Part shown: positions 54,796-64,000 of the stretch, piece after piece
How positions within the stretch are numbered: position 1 is the stretch's first letter
Layout of the letters: each line of letters begins with the position of its first letter
Assembly: GCF_000021705.1 (NCBI RefSeq)
Contig: NC_012751.1
Coordinates: 2,046,332-2,110,331 of the forward strand
Reading direction: 5' to 3'
Source: Candidatus Hamiltonella defensa 5AT (Acyrthosiphon pisum)
GTDB taxonomy: Bacteria > Pseudomonadota > Gammaproteobacteria > Enterobacterales > Enterobacteriaceae
DNA length: 64,000 nucleotides
Notes under the pieces: model-generated
What the model was told of the DNA's origin: nothing
What the model saw: the letters and a program-made list of their open reading frames with translations, nothing else
Databases searched by the model: none
Made by a program: the position numbers and the translations under genes

Positions 54796-56178
54796 TTATA
54801 ATTTTTTCGCTTTTTCCAAGGCTTCTTCAATGGTGCCAACCATATAGAACGCCTGCTCCGGTAAATGATCATAGTCACCGTTCATTATCCCTTTAAAGCC
54901 AGAAATGGTGTCTTTGAGAGAGACAAATTTCCCTGGCGCCCCCGTAAAGACTTCCGCGACAAAGAAAGGTTGAGAGAGAAAACGCTGAATTTTACGCGCC
55001 CGAGAAACCGCCAGTTTATCCTCTTCTGATAATTCATCCATCCCCAAAATCGCGATGATATCTTTGAGTTCTTGATAACGTTGAAGAATCGATTGTACAC
55101 CTCGAGCAACATCGTAATGCTCTTGACCCACAACTAAGGGATCAAGCTGTCGGCTCGTTGAATCTAATGGATCCACGGCAGGGTAAATCCCCAGAGATGC
55201 AATTTGACGACTTAAAACCGCAGTTGCATCTAAATGAGCAAATGTCGTGGCAGGTGAAGGATCGGTTAAATCATCTGCAGGAACATAGACGGCTTGAACA
55301 GAAGTAATCGAACCTTTTTTGGTGGAAGTAATGCGTTCTTGCAAGACACCCATTTCCTCCGCTAGAGTCGGCTGATAACCCACCGCAGAAGGCATGCGCC
55401 CCAAAAGCGCCGATACTTCAGTACCCGCCAAGGTATAACGATAGATATTATCGATAAATAATAAAACGTCTCGGCCTTCATCCCGAAATTTTTCAGCCAT
55501 AGTCAAGCCGGTGAGCGCCACACGGAGACGATTTCCTGGCGGCTCATTCATCTGGCCATAGACAAGAGACACTTTGTCCAAAACGCCAGATTCTGTCATT
55601 TCATGATAAAAATCGTTTCCTTCACGAGTACGTTCACCCACCCCGGCAAAAACAGAATATCCCGAATGTTCTATCGCAATGTTACGGATGAGTTCCATCA
55701 TGTTGACGGTTTTCCCAACGCCGGCACCCCCAAATAGCCCCACTTTTCCGCCTTTCGCAAAAGGACAAATCAAATCCATCACCTTGATGCCGGTTTCTAA
55801 TAGTTCTTGTGAATTGGCAAGCTCCTCGTAAGAAGGAGGTTGACGGTGAATAGACCATCTTTCTTGCTCACCTATGGGCCCCTTCATATCAATCGGGTCA
55901 CCTAACACATTCATGATCCGCCCCAGGGTTTCTTTACCGACAGGAACTTTAATAGGATGACCTAAATCAGTGACAGTAAGCCCGCGCTGAAGACCATCAG
56001 AAGATCCCATTGCAATGCACCGAACCACTCCTCCCCCTAATTGTTGCTGTACTTCCATTACCAATTTGATGGCATCATTTTTAACTTCAAGGGCGTTGTA
56101 TACCTTAGGTACAGCCTCTTGAGGAAATTCTACATCCACTACAGCACCAATTATCTGGATAATTTTTCCAGTCAACAT
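54796..56178 (-). CDS. atpD: ATP synthase beta subunit
   Basis: Catalytic F1 subunit, 460 aa, same as E. coli. Walker A GGAGVGKTVNMMELI; catalytic Glu in GERTREGNDFYHEM; LLFIDNIYRYT Walker B; ALLGRMPSAVGYQPTLAEEMG; and DELSEEDKL. Confidence 0.99.
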   Translation of the reverse strand: MLTGKIIQIIGAVVDVEFPQEAVPKVYNALEVKNDAIKLVMEVQQQLGGGVVRCIAMGSSDGLQRGLTVTDLGHPIKVPVGKETLGRIMNVLGDPIDMKGPIGEQERWSIHRQPPSYEELANSQELLETGIKVMDLICPFAKGGKVGLFGGAGVGKTVNMMELIRNIAIEHSGYSVFAGVGERTREGNDFYHEMTESGVLDKVSLVYGQMNEPPGNRLRVALTGLTMAEKFRDEGRDVLLFIDNIYRYTLAGTEVSALLGRMPSAVGYQPTLAEEMGVLQERITSTKKGSITSVQAVYVPADDLTDPSPATTFAHLDATAVLSRQIASLGIYPAVDPLDSTSRQLDPLVVGQEHYDVARGVQSILQRYQELKDIIAILGMDELSEEDKLAVSRARKIQRFLSQPFFVAEVFTGAPGKFVSLKDTISGFKGIMNGDYDHLPEQAFYMVGTIEEALEKAKKL

Positions 56179-56205
56179 TTCAAATCCTCTACTTAATAAT
56201 CTGTT

Positions 56206-57075
56206 CTAAAGCGCTGAAGCGCCGCCTACAATCTCGGTCAATTCTTGAGTAATGCTCGCTTGACGAGCCTTGTTGTAAATCAGCTGCAATTCATCGATGA
56301 GGTTGCCCCCATTATCGGTAGCCGCTTTCATGGCAACCATTCTTGCAGCTTGCTCACTGGAAATATTTTCAACCACACCCTGATACACCTGAGATTCTAT
56401 GTAGCGCCGTAAAAGTGTGTCGAGCAAGACTTTAGGCTCAGGCTCATACAAGTAATCCCAAGATTTTTTTGTGACACCTATCTGGCCTTCATCCATGGGA
56501 AGAAGCGGCAAAAGTTGCGTGATTTGGGGTTGTTGAGACATGGTATTAATGAATCTATTGTTCGCGATGTATAATTTATCCAAACGACCTTCATCGTAGG
56601 CCTTTAACATCGCTTGTACAGGGCCAATGATATCGGGTAATGAAGGCTTATCAGAGATGCCGGTCACTTGAGCCACTATTTTAGCCCCTATAGAATTGAA
56701 AAAAGCGACGCCTTTTGATCCGATCAAAGATAATTCAGATGCCACATTTTTTTCAGACTGATCATGCATATCAGTCAATATCTTTTTAAAAAGATTCACG
56801 TTCAGACCACCACAAAGCCCCCTGTCTGTAGAAACGACCAGATAACCGACTCGTTTCACTTTACGTTCTTGCAAGTAAGGATGTTTATATTCCAGGTTAC
56901 CGAGAGCAAGATGGCCTATTACCTTCCGTATCATTTCTGCATAAGGACGAGTCGCGGACATACTTTCCTGCGATTTACGCATTTTAGAGGCAGCGACCAT
57001 TTCCATCGCTTTGGTAATTTTCTGCGTGCTTTTGACACTGGCTATTTTGGAGCGTATCTCTTTTGCACTGATCAT
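56206..57075 (-). CDS. atpG: ATP synthase gamma subunit
   Basis: Rotating central shaft, 289 aa from ATG 57075 (TGAGG before it). N-terminal helix KEIRSKIASVKSTQKITKAMEMVAASKMRKSQ and C-terminal helix ATDNGGNLIDELQLIYNKARQASITQELTEIVGGA are near-identical to E. coli. Confidence 0.98.
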   Translation of the reverse strand: MISAKEIRSKIASVKSTQKITKAMEMVAASKMRKSQESMSATRPYAEMIRKVIGHLALGNLEYKHPYLQERKVKRVGYLVVSTDRGLCGGLNVNLFKKILTDMHDQSEKNVASELSLIGSKGVAFFNSIGAKIVAQVTGISDKPSLPDIIGPVQAMLKAYDEGRLDKLYIANNRFINTMSQQPQITQLLPLLPMDEGQIGVTKKSWDYLYEPEPKVLLDTLLRRYIESQVYQGVVENISSEQAARMVAMKAATDNGGNLIDELQLIYNKARQASITQELTEIVGGASAL

Positions 57076-57115
57076 TTTGATTTTCCTCAATCACAGCTTG
57101 TTTTTAACGCTCATG

Positions 57116-58657
57116 CTACCAAGCCTGGCTCGATTTAAAGTGGTCAAGAAGATCTGTTATCTTCTTTTCAATCTCATTATTGTAATCACCGGTTTGATTG
57201 AGTTGGTTTAAAAGCTCAGCATGTTCACGCTCTGCAAAAGACAATAATGCTGTTTCAAAACCTGCTAATGATGTGAGATCAACGTCTTCTAGATATCCTT
57301 TTTCTGCAGCAAATAGGAGTAAAGATTGTTGCCCAACCGATAGAGGTGCATATTGTTTTTGTTTGAGTAATTCGGTGACTTTTTGACCATGATTGAGTTG
57401 TTTACGGGTTGAATCATCTAAATCAGATGCAAATTGAGAAAAAGCCGCCAACTCACGATATTGAGCCAAAGCAGTACGAATACCCCCTGAGAGTTTTTTC
57501 ATAACTTTGGTTTGAGCCGCCCCTCCGACACGAGAAACAGAAATACCTGGGTTGACCGCAGGACGAATACCCGCATTAAATAAGCCAGATTCAAGAAAAA
57601 TTTGGCCATCTGTAATCGAAATAACATTAGTAGGAACAAAGGCAGAAACATCTCCCGCTTGCGTTTCTATAATCGGTAAAGCAGTCAAAGAGCCAGTTTT
57701 GCCTTTCACTTTACCTTGAGTAAAAGTTTCAACGTACTCGGCATTAACCCGTGCCGCCCTTTCAAGTAAACGAGAATGCAAATAGAACACATCGCCAGGA
57801 TACGCTTCTCGACCTGGTGGACGACGTAATAGTAAAGATATTTGTCGATAAGCCACGGCTTGTTTAGAAAGATCATCGTAAACAATTAAGGCATCTTCGC
57901 CTCTATCTCTGAAATATTCTCCCATGGCACAGCCAGAATAAGGCGCTAAATATTGCAAAGCGGCGGATTCAGAAGCAGTAGCGACAACCACAATTGTGTT
58001 TGATAAGGCGCCATGCTCTTCAAGTTTACGAACCACATTTGCAATGGTAGAGGCTTTTTGGCCTATGGCGACGTATACACATTTTATTTCTGAATCGCGT
58101 TGGTTAATGATGGTATCAATCGCTAAAGCGGTTTTTCCTGTTTGTCTATCGCCGATAATCAGTTCGCGTTGACCACGGCCGATAGGGATCATTGAATCGA
58201 CGGATTTATAACCCGTTTGAAGAGGTTGATCGACGGATTGCCTTTCAATGACACCAGGCGCAATGGTTTCAACAGGAGAAAACCCCTGATTGTTTAGGGT
58301 TCCTTTGCCATCAATCGGTTTTCCTAATGTATTGACAATTCGGCCTAATAAACCATGACCCACCGGTACACTTAATATGCGACCTGTACATTGTACTTTC
58401 ATACCTTCTGTTAAATCGATATAAGATCCCATCACAACGGCTCCGACAGAATCTCGCTCAAGGTTAAGCGCTATTGCATAGCGATCACCAGGTAAGGCGA
58501 TCATTTCACCCTGCATCACGTCAGTTAAACCATGGATACGAATCACGCCATCACTGACGGAAATAATAGTGCCCTCATTGTGAGCCTCGCTCACGATATT
58601 AAACTGAGTAATACGTTCTTTTATCAGTTCGCTGATTTCGGTGGAATTCAGTTGCAT
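57116..58657 (-). CDS. atpA: ATP synthase alpha subunit
   Basis: Non-catalytic nucleotide-binding F1 subunit, 513 aa. GDRQTGKTALAIDTI Walker A, ALIVYDDLSKQAVAYRQISLLLRRPPGREAYPGDVF, arginine finger in SVSRVGGAAQ. Intact. Confidence 0.99.
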   Translation of the reverse strand: MQLNSTEISELIKERITQFNIVSEAHNEGTIISVSDGVIRIHGLTDVMQGEMIALPGDRYAIALNLERDSVGAVVMGSYIDLTEGMKVQCTGRILSVPVGHGLLGRIVNTLGKPIDGKGTLNNQGFSPVETIAPGVIERQSVDQPLQTGYKSVDSMIPIGRGQRELIIGDRQTGKTALAIDTIINQRDSEIKCVYVAIGQKASTIANVVRKLEEHGALSNTIVVVATASESAALQYLAPYSGCAMGEYFRDRGEDALIVYDDLSKQAVAYRQISLLLRRPPGREAYPGDVFYLHSRLLERAARVNAEYVETFTQGKVKGKTGSLTALPIIETQAGDVSAFVPTNVISITDGQIFLESGLFNAGIRPAVNPGISVSRVGGAAQTKVMKKLSGGIRTALAQYRELAAFSQFASDLDDSTRKQLNHGQKVTELLKQKQYAPLSVGQQSLLLFAAEKGYLEDVDLTSLAGFETALLSFAEREHAELLNQLNQTGDYNNEIEKKITDLLDHFKSSQAW

Positions 58658-58724
58658 GTGCTCCAGTTTCCTTAAGAATCTGTTTTAAAATATGCTTTAA
58701 ATGACATTAAAATATTTATCATGT

Positions 58725-59255
58725 TCAAGACAATAAAAAATTTTTAAGTCTTTTAAGACGATTGCTGACACTGCCATCTATGACCCTGTCTCCATGACGG
58801 ATAATCACGCCCGCCAAAATAGATTCATCTATTTTGCAATTTAATGTCACCTTAAGCTGTAAACGTTTTTCCAAGGCAAAAATAATTTTTTTCTTCTGAT
58901 CTTCATTCAAGGGGATGGCAGAAAACACTTCAATATCAATCACAGAATTGATCATTGCCCGCAACGCCATAAATTGCTTCAGTACTTCAGGCAGAAGCGA
59001 TAAACGACCATTTTGAGCCATAATTTTAATGAAATTTTTAGAAAATTCATCGAGGTGATCAGAACAAAGACTAATAAATATCTGTGCTGTCTTTTCGGAA
59101 TGCATCACGCCAGAAAGCCATTGAGTAACTTGCTTATGAGCCGAGACCTGTGCAGAAAAAGCCAACATATTCTGCCAATGTTCAATTGAATGATGTTCAA
59201 CAGCAAAGTCAAAGATAGCTTTAGCGTAGGGACGAGCGATGGTAGCCATAGACAT
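58725..59255 (-). CDS. atpH: ATP synthase delta subunit
   Basis: Peripheral-stalk link to F1, 176 aa. Start has AGGAG 9 bases before. ARPYAKAIFDFAVEH and LNCKIDESILAGVIIRHGDRVIDGSV are the conserved ends; the middle is diverged. Confidence 0.96.
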   Translation of the reverse strand: MSMATIARPYAKAIFDFAVEHHSIEHWQNMLAFSAQVSAHKQVTQWLSGVMHSEKTAQIFISLCSDHLDEFSKNFIKIMAQNGRLSLLPEVLKQFMALRAMINSVIDIEVFSAIPLNEDQKKKIIFALEKRLQLKVTLNCKIDESILAGVIIRHGDRVIDGSVSNRLKRLKNFLLS

Positions 59256-59269
59256 AAATCGCTTTCTCC

Positions 59270-59740
59270 TTATAGTTCAGCGACTAATTTATCGATAATG
59301 TCACTATTCACTTTTTCATCTATAGACTGTTCGATAATTTTTTGAGCTCCAATGACTGCTAACACAGCAATTTTTTTACGCAATTCTTCATAAGATCGCT
59401 GATGTTTTGCCTCAATTTCTGTCTCTGTTTGTGCCAAAATTTGAGAACGCTGTTGTTCTGCCTCGGCTTTCGCTTCTTCAATAATTTGAGACTTGCGTTT
59501 ATTTGCCTGTTCAATAATCACTTGGGCCTGCAGTTTAGCCTTATTGATTTGTTCGGTTGAATTAACCTGCGCCAACTCCAAATCTTTTTTGGCATTTTCT
59601 GCAAACGCAAGACCATCAGCTATTTCTTTCTGACGTTTTTCAATGGCATTAATAATGGGAGGCCATACATATTTCATACAAAAAAGAACAAAAAGGACAA
59701 ACGCAATAGCCTGTCCGAGGATTGTTGCGTTAAGATTCAC
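59270..59740 (-). CDS. atpF: ATP synthase subunit b
   Basis: Peripheral stalk, 156 aa. MNLNATILGQAIAFVLFVLFCMKYVWPPIINAIEKRQKEIADGLA: one transmembrane helix, then a long dimerising coiled coil. Intact. Confidence 0.98.
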   Translation of the reverse strand: MNLNATILGQAIAFVLFVLFCMKYVWPPIINAIEKRQKEIADGLAFAENAKKDLELAQVNSTEQINKAKLQAQVIIEQANKRKSQIIEEAKAEAEQQRSQILAQTETEIEAKHQRSYEELRKKIAVLAVIGAQKIIEQSIDEKVNSDIIDKLVAEL

Positions 59741-59803
59741 AACACAATACCTCTTTAAAAGTGGATGATTTCATGTGATTAAAAAGTGAAAATATAATCA
59801 TTT

Positions 59804-60043
59804 TTATGCCGCAGCAAACATAATATAAAGACCTAAACCAACAGCAATCATAGGAATCGCATCTACTAAGCCCATCACGATGAAAAATTGAGTACGTAAT
59901 AAAGGAATGAGCTCAGGTTGGCGTGCCGCCCCTTCTAAAAATTTCCCCCCCAATATGCCGATACCAATTGCAGCGCCGATAGCCGCCAGCCCCATCATAA
60001 TGGCCGCAGCTAAGTACAATAGGTCCATATTTATATTTTCCAT
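59804..60043 (-). CDS. atpE: ATP synthase subunit c
   Basis: 79-aa double-hairpin proteolipid of the c-ring, starting MENINMDLLYLAAAIMMGLAAIGAAIGIGILGGKFLEGAARQPELIPLLRTQFFIVMGLVDAIPMIAVG. Proton-carrying Asp is in VDAIPMI. The open frame continues 70 codons upstream into antisense-free leader and atpB, but 60043 is the true start. Confidence 0.99.
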   Translation of the reverse strand: MENINMDLLYLAAAIMMGLAAIGAAIGIGILGGKFLEGAARQPELIPLLRTQFFIVMGLVDAIPMIAVGLGLYIMFAAA

Positions 60044-60129
60044 CATAGTCTCCAGTTTTGTTTTTGTTGATAAAGCGATAGTAAAAAAATGTATTTTTTG
60101 AATCCTGATGTTGTTACAAAAATATAAAA

Positions 60130-60954
60130 TTAGTGCTCTGAAGAAGCCATCGAGAGATAAACAATCGTCAAAACCATAAATATAAAAGCTTGTAATGTAA
60201 TGATCAGAATATGGAAGATCGCCCAAGGGACACTCAATATCCACTGAAACCACCAGGGCATTAAACCCGCGATCAAGATAAAAATGAGTTCTCCTGCATA
60301 CATGTTACCGAAGAGCCTTAAGCTCAATGAAATGGGTTTTGAAATCAAGGTGACCATTTCTAAAAGCAAGTTAATAGGAATGAACACCGGGTGATTAAAG
60401 GGTCTTAAGGTCAGTTCTTTTATGAAACCGGATACCCCTTTTATTTTGATGCTATAAAACAAAATAAGAATGAATACACCCAAAGCCATTGACAGCGTTG
60501 TGCTCACATCAGCAGTCGGAACTGCTCTTAATGAGGGCAATCCTAGCAAATGTTCGCTTAAGTAAGGGAGTAAATCAACAGGGAGTAAATCCATAAAGTT
60601 CATTAATAATATCCAGACAAAGACGGTTAACGCTAAAGGCGCTATGACTTTACTTTTTCCGTGGTACATGTCCTGAACGTTTTTATCTATAAAACCGATC
60701 ACTAATTCCACCATAATTTGTAATTTTCCGGGTGTCCCACTAGATATACTAACGGCAACCTTACGAAATAACAGTAAAAAAAGAAGACCTAAAGTGAAAG
60801 AGAAAAACAAAGAGTCAAAGTTGATTGTCCAGAATGGAACGGGATCCGTTGAGTTCGGATCAACCCATTTAAAATTAAGTAAATTTAACTGCAAGTGATC
60901 CAGATGGTGACTTATATAATCCTTTGAACTACGACTTTCTCCTAATCCAGACAT
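60130..60954 (-). CDS. atpB: ATP synthase subunit a
   Basis: Proton half-channel, 274 aa, about five transmembrane helices. Essential Arg in SKPISLSLRLFGNMYAGELIF; LLPVDLLP; final helix ILIITLQAFIFMVLTIVYLSMASSEH. Intact. Confidence 0.98.
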   Translation of the reverse strand: MSGLGESRSSKDYISHHLDHLQLNLLNFKWVDPNSTDPVPFWTINFDSLFFSFTLGLLFLLLFRKVAVSISSGTPGKLQIMVELVIGFIDKNVQDMYHGKSKVIAPLALTVFVWILLMNFMDLLPVDLLPYLSEHLLGLPSLRAVPTADVSTTLSMALGVFILILFYSIKIKGVSGFIKELTLRPFNHPVFIPINLLLEMVTLISKPISLSLRLFGNMYAGELIFILIAGLMPWWFQWILSVPWAIFHILIITLQAFIFMVLTIVYLSMASSEH

Positions 60955-60970
60955 GATGTCTTTTACCCTT

Positions 60971-61120
60971 TTAAATTAATGCAATATAAAATTTATAGAA
61001 AGCAAAAACGGAACCGAGGATAACAAAAGTCTTCAATTGCATAAACAAGAAATTTTCTTTCATTCTCTTATTTGAGAGAGATACTGACGCAATTTTTTTG
61101 TTCTCAGTAGGCGAAACCAT
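60971..61120 (-). pseudogene. atpI: Truncated ATP synthase subunit I
   Basis: 49 codons between rsmG and atpB, the position of atpI. MVSPTENKKIASVSLSNKRMKENFLFMQLKTFVILGSVFAFYKFYIALI keeps a start, a basic N-terminus and one hydrophobic helix, about the first third of the family (E. coli 126 aa). The other transmembrane helices are gone. The remainder is open and starts one base after the rsmG stop. Either decaying or a minimal form. atpI is dispensable for c-ring assembly in E. coli. Confidence 0.7.
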
Positions 61121-61121
61121 T

Positions 61122-61757
61122 TTATGTAACGAATAATGCGTTTATTTTTAAAACAATCAAATGACGTTCTGCCTCTAATTTGGGTATTTGTAGCTTAAAA
61201 ATAGATTTCAAAGTAATTTGAGAGGGCAAATCAGCCAATTCATGGTCAGGTTTTACTCCTTTCAAAGCATAAAAACACCCTGTTGTTTTATCAACCAAAT
61301 GCTCACAACAAGACAGCATATTTTTTAGTGAGGCAAACGCTCTGCTGATGACGCCATCAAAACGTTTGCTCGGAAAAAAAGACTCTACTCTGCTTTGTAT
61401 GGGTTGAATATTAGTTAATCTAAGAGATTGCTGAACTTGGCGCAAAAAGCAGATACGCTTTCCAATACTATCTAGTAGGGTGAAATGAGAATCAGGGAGA
61501 ACAATCGCAAGAAGGAGGCCAGGTAAACCTGGCCCTGTACCCACATCAATAAATTTTCGACCTTTTAAATATGGAGCAACAATAATGCTGTCTAAAACAT
61601 GCTTTATCAACATCTCTTTTGGATCATGAACGGAAGTGAAATTATAAGTTTTATTCCACTGACACAGAAGTTCGATATAACTTATTATTTTTTGTTTTTG
61701 TTCTTCGGATAAGTTTATTTTTGCGATTGAAAGCAAAATATTTAATTCGTCCAACAC
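61122..61757 (-). CDS. rsmG: 16S rRNA m7G527 methyltransferase
   Basis: 211 aa (E. coli 207). SAM site FIDVGTGPGLPGLLLAIVLPDSHFTLLDSIGKR, then FDGVISRAFASL. 22 bases after mnmG, the conserved gidAB order next to the origin. Confidence 0.96.
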   Translation of the reverse strand: MLDELNILLSIAKINLSEEQKQKIISYIELLCQWNKTYNFTSVHDPKEMLIKHVLDSIIVAPYLKGRKFIDVGTGPGLPGLLLAIVLPDSHFTLLDSIGKRICFLRQVQQSLRLTNIQPIQSRVESFFPSKRFDGVISRAFASLKNMLSCCEHLVDKTTGCFYALKGVKPDHELADLPSQITLKSIFKLQIPKLEAERHLIVLKINALFVT

Positions 61758-61779
61758 AATAATCCCTTTTTATTTAAAA

Positions 61780-63663
61780 TTAAGCGCTACGCCGCAATAA
61801 GCCCTGTTTTTTTAACCAAACTAGCAGAATAGATATCGCGGCAGGCGTGATGCCAGAAATACGTGATGCTTGTCCTAATGAGATTGGTTTGTGATCGTTT
61901 AGTTTAGAGACCACTTCATTTGATAAGCCAGAAATGAGCGAATAATCAAAACTTAAAGGTAACAAAGTATTTTCGTTGCGTAATTGCTTTGCAATTTCTT
62001 CTTTTTGACGAACAATATAGCCTTCGTATTTTATTTGAATTTCAACTTGCATACCTGCTTCGTTGTTTTCTAGTGAAGGTAAAAACGGTTTTAAAGAAGT
62101 CAGTAAAGAGTAATTGACCTCTGGCCTGCGCAAAAGATCTTCACCATTCGTTTCACGAGATAATGGCGATTTAATAATTTGGTCTATCTGATTATCTGAA
62201 TTTGGTTTTATCCATATGCTGCGCAGCCTTTGTTTTTCCTGTTCTATCAATTCTACTTTTTGATTGAAACGACACCATCTGTTTTCATCGACGAGCCCTA
62301 ATTGATAACCTATTTCTGTCAGACGTAAATCTGCATTATCCTCTCGAAGCAATAATCGATACTCAGCACGTGAGGTAAACATACGATAAGGTTCTTGAGT
62401 TCCTAGAGTCGTTAAATCATCAACCAACACACCGATATAAGCTTGATTACGGAGTGGAAACCATCCCTCTTCCCCTCGAGCAAGGCGCCCTGCATTTAAT
62501 CCTGCTAATAATCCTTGAGCTGCCGCCTCTTCATAGCCTGTTGTGCCATTAATCTGTCCCGCAAAAAACAGGCCTTGAATATGTTTACTTTCTAAAGTGG
62601 GTTTTAAATCACGGGGATCAAAGTAATCATATTCAATCGCATAACCAGGGCGAACGATAAAAGCATTTTTCATTCCTTGAATCGAACGAACTATTTTCAG
62701 TTGTACATCGAAAGGGAGACTGGTTGAAATACCGTTAGGGTAGATTTCGTTACTGGTAAGCCCTTCTGGCTCTAAAAAAATTTGATGAGCGCTCCGATCA
62801 GAAAAACGTATGATTTTATCTTCAATAGAGGGGCAGTATCTTGGGCCTATTCCGTCAATGATTCCCCTGTACATAGGGCTTCTTTCTAAATTTTTTTGAA
62901 TAATTTCATGCGTTTTTTCATTGGTATAGGTGATATGACAAGGTTTCTGTGTGAGAGGGGGATGTTGTCTTCCAAGAAAAGAAAATAAGGGTAAGGGAGT
63001 GTCGCCCAGCTGGATTTTTAAGTTTTTAAAGTTAATGCTTCTGGCGTCTATCCTCGGAGGCGTGCCAGTTTTTAAGCGGCCTATTCGTAGAGGAAGTTTT
63101 CTTAATTGTGAGGCTAACGAGATGGAAGCGGTATCTCCAGCACGTCCAGCGCTATAATTTTCTAAACCCAGGTGTATTTTTCCGTCTAAAAAAGTCCCTA
63201 CCGTTAATACGATTGATTTAGCATGAAATTTTAACCCCATTTTAGTGACGGCACCGACAACTAGATCGTTTTTTAAGATCAAGTCATCAACAGGTTGCTG
63301 AAAAATCGATAAATTGGTCTGATTTTCTAATGCGGATCGAATAACTTTACGATAAACAGTGCGATCGAGTTGAACTCGGGTCGATTTTACGGCAGGGCCT
63401 TTACTGGCGTTGAGTATCCTGGATTGAATACTGGCTTTATCGGCAGCCATTCCCATCAGTCCACCAAGTGCATCGATTTCTTTGACAAGTTGTCCTTTTC
63501 CTATCCCTCCAATCGCTGGATTGCAAGATAATTGACCTAAGGTATCGATGTTATGTGTCAGCAATAACGTTTTGCAACCCATACGAGCCGAGGCCATAGC
63601 GGCTTCAGTTCCTGAATGGCCTCCACCTATCACAATAACGTCAAATTGATCTGGATAAAACAT
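61780..63663 (-). CDS. mnmG: tRNA uridine-5-carboxymethylaminomethyl modification enzyme MnmG (GidA)
   Basis: FAD enzyme that, with MnmE, makes cmnm5U34 in tRNAs. 627 aa (E. coli 629). VIVIGGGHSGTEAAMASARMG Rossmann FAD motif, LSCNPAIGGIGKGQLVKEIDALGG, RPGYAIEYDYFDPRDL and TSRAEYRLLLREDNADLRLTEIGY. Intact. Starts adjacent to oriC and transcribes away from it. Confidence 0.98.
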   Translation of the reverse strand: MFYPDQFDVIVIGGGHSGTEAAMASARMGCKTLLLTHNIDTLGQLSCNPAIGGIGKGQLVKEIDALGGLMGMAADKASIQSRILNASKGPAVKSTRVQLDRTVYRKVIRSALENQTNLSIFQQPVDDLILKNDLVVGAVTKMGLKFHAKSIVLTVGTFLDGKIHLGLENYSAGRAGDTASISLASQLRKLPLRIGRLKTGTPPRIDARSINFKNLKIQLGDTPLPLFSFLGRQHPPLTQKPCHITYTNEKTHEIIQKNLERSPMYRGIIDGIGPRYCPSIEDKIIRFSDRSAHQIFLEPEGLTSNEIYPNGISTSLPFDVQLKIVRSIQGMKNAFIVRPGYAIEYDYFDPRDLKPTLESKHIQGLFFAGQINGTTGYEEAAAQGLLAGLNAGRLARGEEGWFPLRNQAYIGVLVDDLTTLGTQEPYRMFTSRAEYRLLLREDNADLRLTEIGYQLGLVDENRWCRFNQKVELIEQEKQRLRSIWIKPNSDNQIDQIIKSPLSRETNGEDLLRRPEVNYSLLTSLKPFLPSLENNEAGMQVEIQIKYEGYIVRQKEEIAKQLRNENTLLPLSFDYSLISGLSNEVVSKLNDHKPISLGQASRISGITPAAISILLVWLKKQGLLRRSA

Positions 63664-63739
63664 GTCACTTTACCTTGGGCGAAAAAAATTTTCCAATCTT
63701 GCTGGATCTATTCTACTTAAATTTTGATCAAGAGTGAAA

Positions 63740-64000
63740 TCAGATTATTCGGTTGTTATTTTAATAAGATCTTTTTATTTAAAGATCTTTTATTATTTTT
63801 ATTATTAGGATCACTGTTTTCTGTGGGTAAGTGGTTTTTTGCCATATCTATCATTGCTTTTAAGAAGATCAATTCCTGTGGATTACCTGTGATTATCTTG
63901 TGTATAAAGTGTGGATAAAAATGACTTTTATCCACAGGGTGTTTTTTTACAATAGTTATCCCGTAGATATACACAGGTTATTCACAGCTTTTCAACATGG
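63740..64000. other. oriC: Chromosomal replication origin oriC (right end outside the window)
   Basis: Between mnmG and the window end. AT-rich 13-mers: GATCTTTTTATTT (63768-63780), GATCTTTTATTAT (63784-63796) and a third ending TTATTAG, then GATC. DnaA boxes (consensus TTATCCACA): TGTGGGTAA 63822-63830, TGTGGATTA 63878-63886, TGTGTATAA 63899-63907, TGTGGATAA 63910-63918, TTATCCACA 63928-63936, ATATACACA 63967-63975, TTATTCACA 63978-63986. GATC (Dam) sites recur. The first 13-mer and box positions match the E. coli layout. Confidence 0.93.

Noticed and set aside
63756..63974. 72-codon minus-strand frame in the origin
   Set aside because: It covers DnaA boxes and AT-rich 13-mers; composition is explained by oriC.

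Overview
The window is a chromosomal segment of a gammaproteobacterium in the Enterobacterales. Almost every housekeeping protein reads as a close relative of its E. coli counterpart (RF3, HemE, Fur, FabA, Rep, Icd, RapA, Ffh, the whole ATP synthase). The base composition is AT-rich. Core genes are separated by insertion-sequence debris, a prophage remnant, broken toxin genes, a group II intron and AT-rich orphan genes. This mix is typical of facultative insect symbionts such as Hamiltonella or Regiella; that placement is inference, and I cannot name the species from the sequence alone.

Layout: 1-3650 holds the 3' part of prfC, hemE and an OmpC/F-type porin. 3950-7200 is a graveyard: a dead IS5-family element, a lambda-type integrase remnant, a phage antirepressor remnant and a degenerate IS3-family copy. 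7480-9800 holds an epimerase-like gene (yfcH), fldA and fur. 9999-11174 is an orphan gene whose C-terminal half looks like a eukaryotic RhoGAP domain. Then come tRNA-Ser(GGA), acpS-pdxJ and a coiled-coil orphan. 13546-18860 is a large toxin (C80 protease, Tcd-like pore former, RTX repeats) broken by at least three frameshifts. 19046-31311 is core: ycbZ, fabA, rsmC, an orphan, rep, icd, ftsYEX, rsmD, yigL. 31442-35160 is accessory: two orphan loci, then two HTH regulators preceded by a structured RNA that looks like a phage P1-type C4 antisense RNA. 35631-40257 is rapA, coaBC, dut.

40351-45552 is a second toxin gene, a dermonecrotic-toxin-like N-terminus fused to a DXD glycosyltransferase. It is interrupted by a frameshift at two A9 tracts and by a complete group II intron of about 2.35 kb whose excision restores the frame exactly. 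45627-53379 is core: rplS-trmD-rimM-rpsP, ffh, ypjD, corB, an orphan, gshA. 53483-54072 is rpmA-rplU. 54352-61120 is the atp operon, in which atpI is reduced to 49 codons. rsmG and mnmG follow, and the window ends in a recognisable oriC with AT-rich 13-mers and a cluster of DnaA boxes.

The core supports translation, NADPH/TCA metabolism, cell division and respiration. The accessory set (two toxins, a RhoGAP-like protein and several coiled-coil orphans) points to manipulation of a eukaryotic host cell. The C4 locus is the surviving control circuit of a phage or phage-like element.
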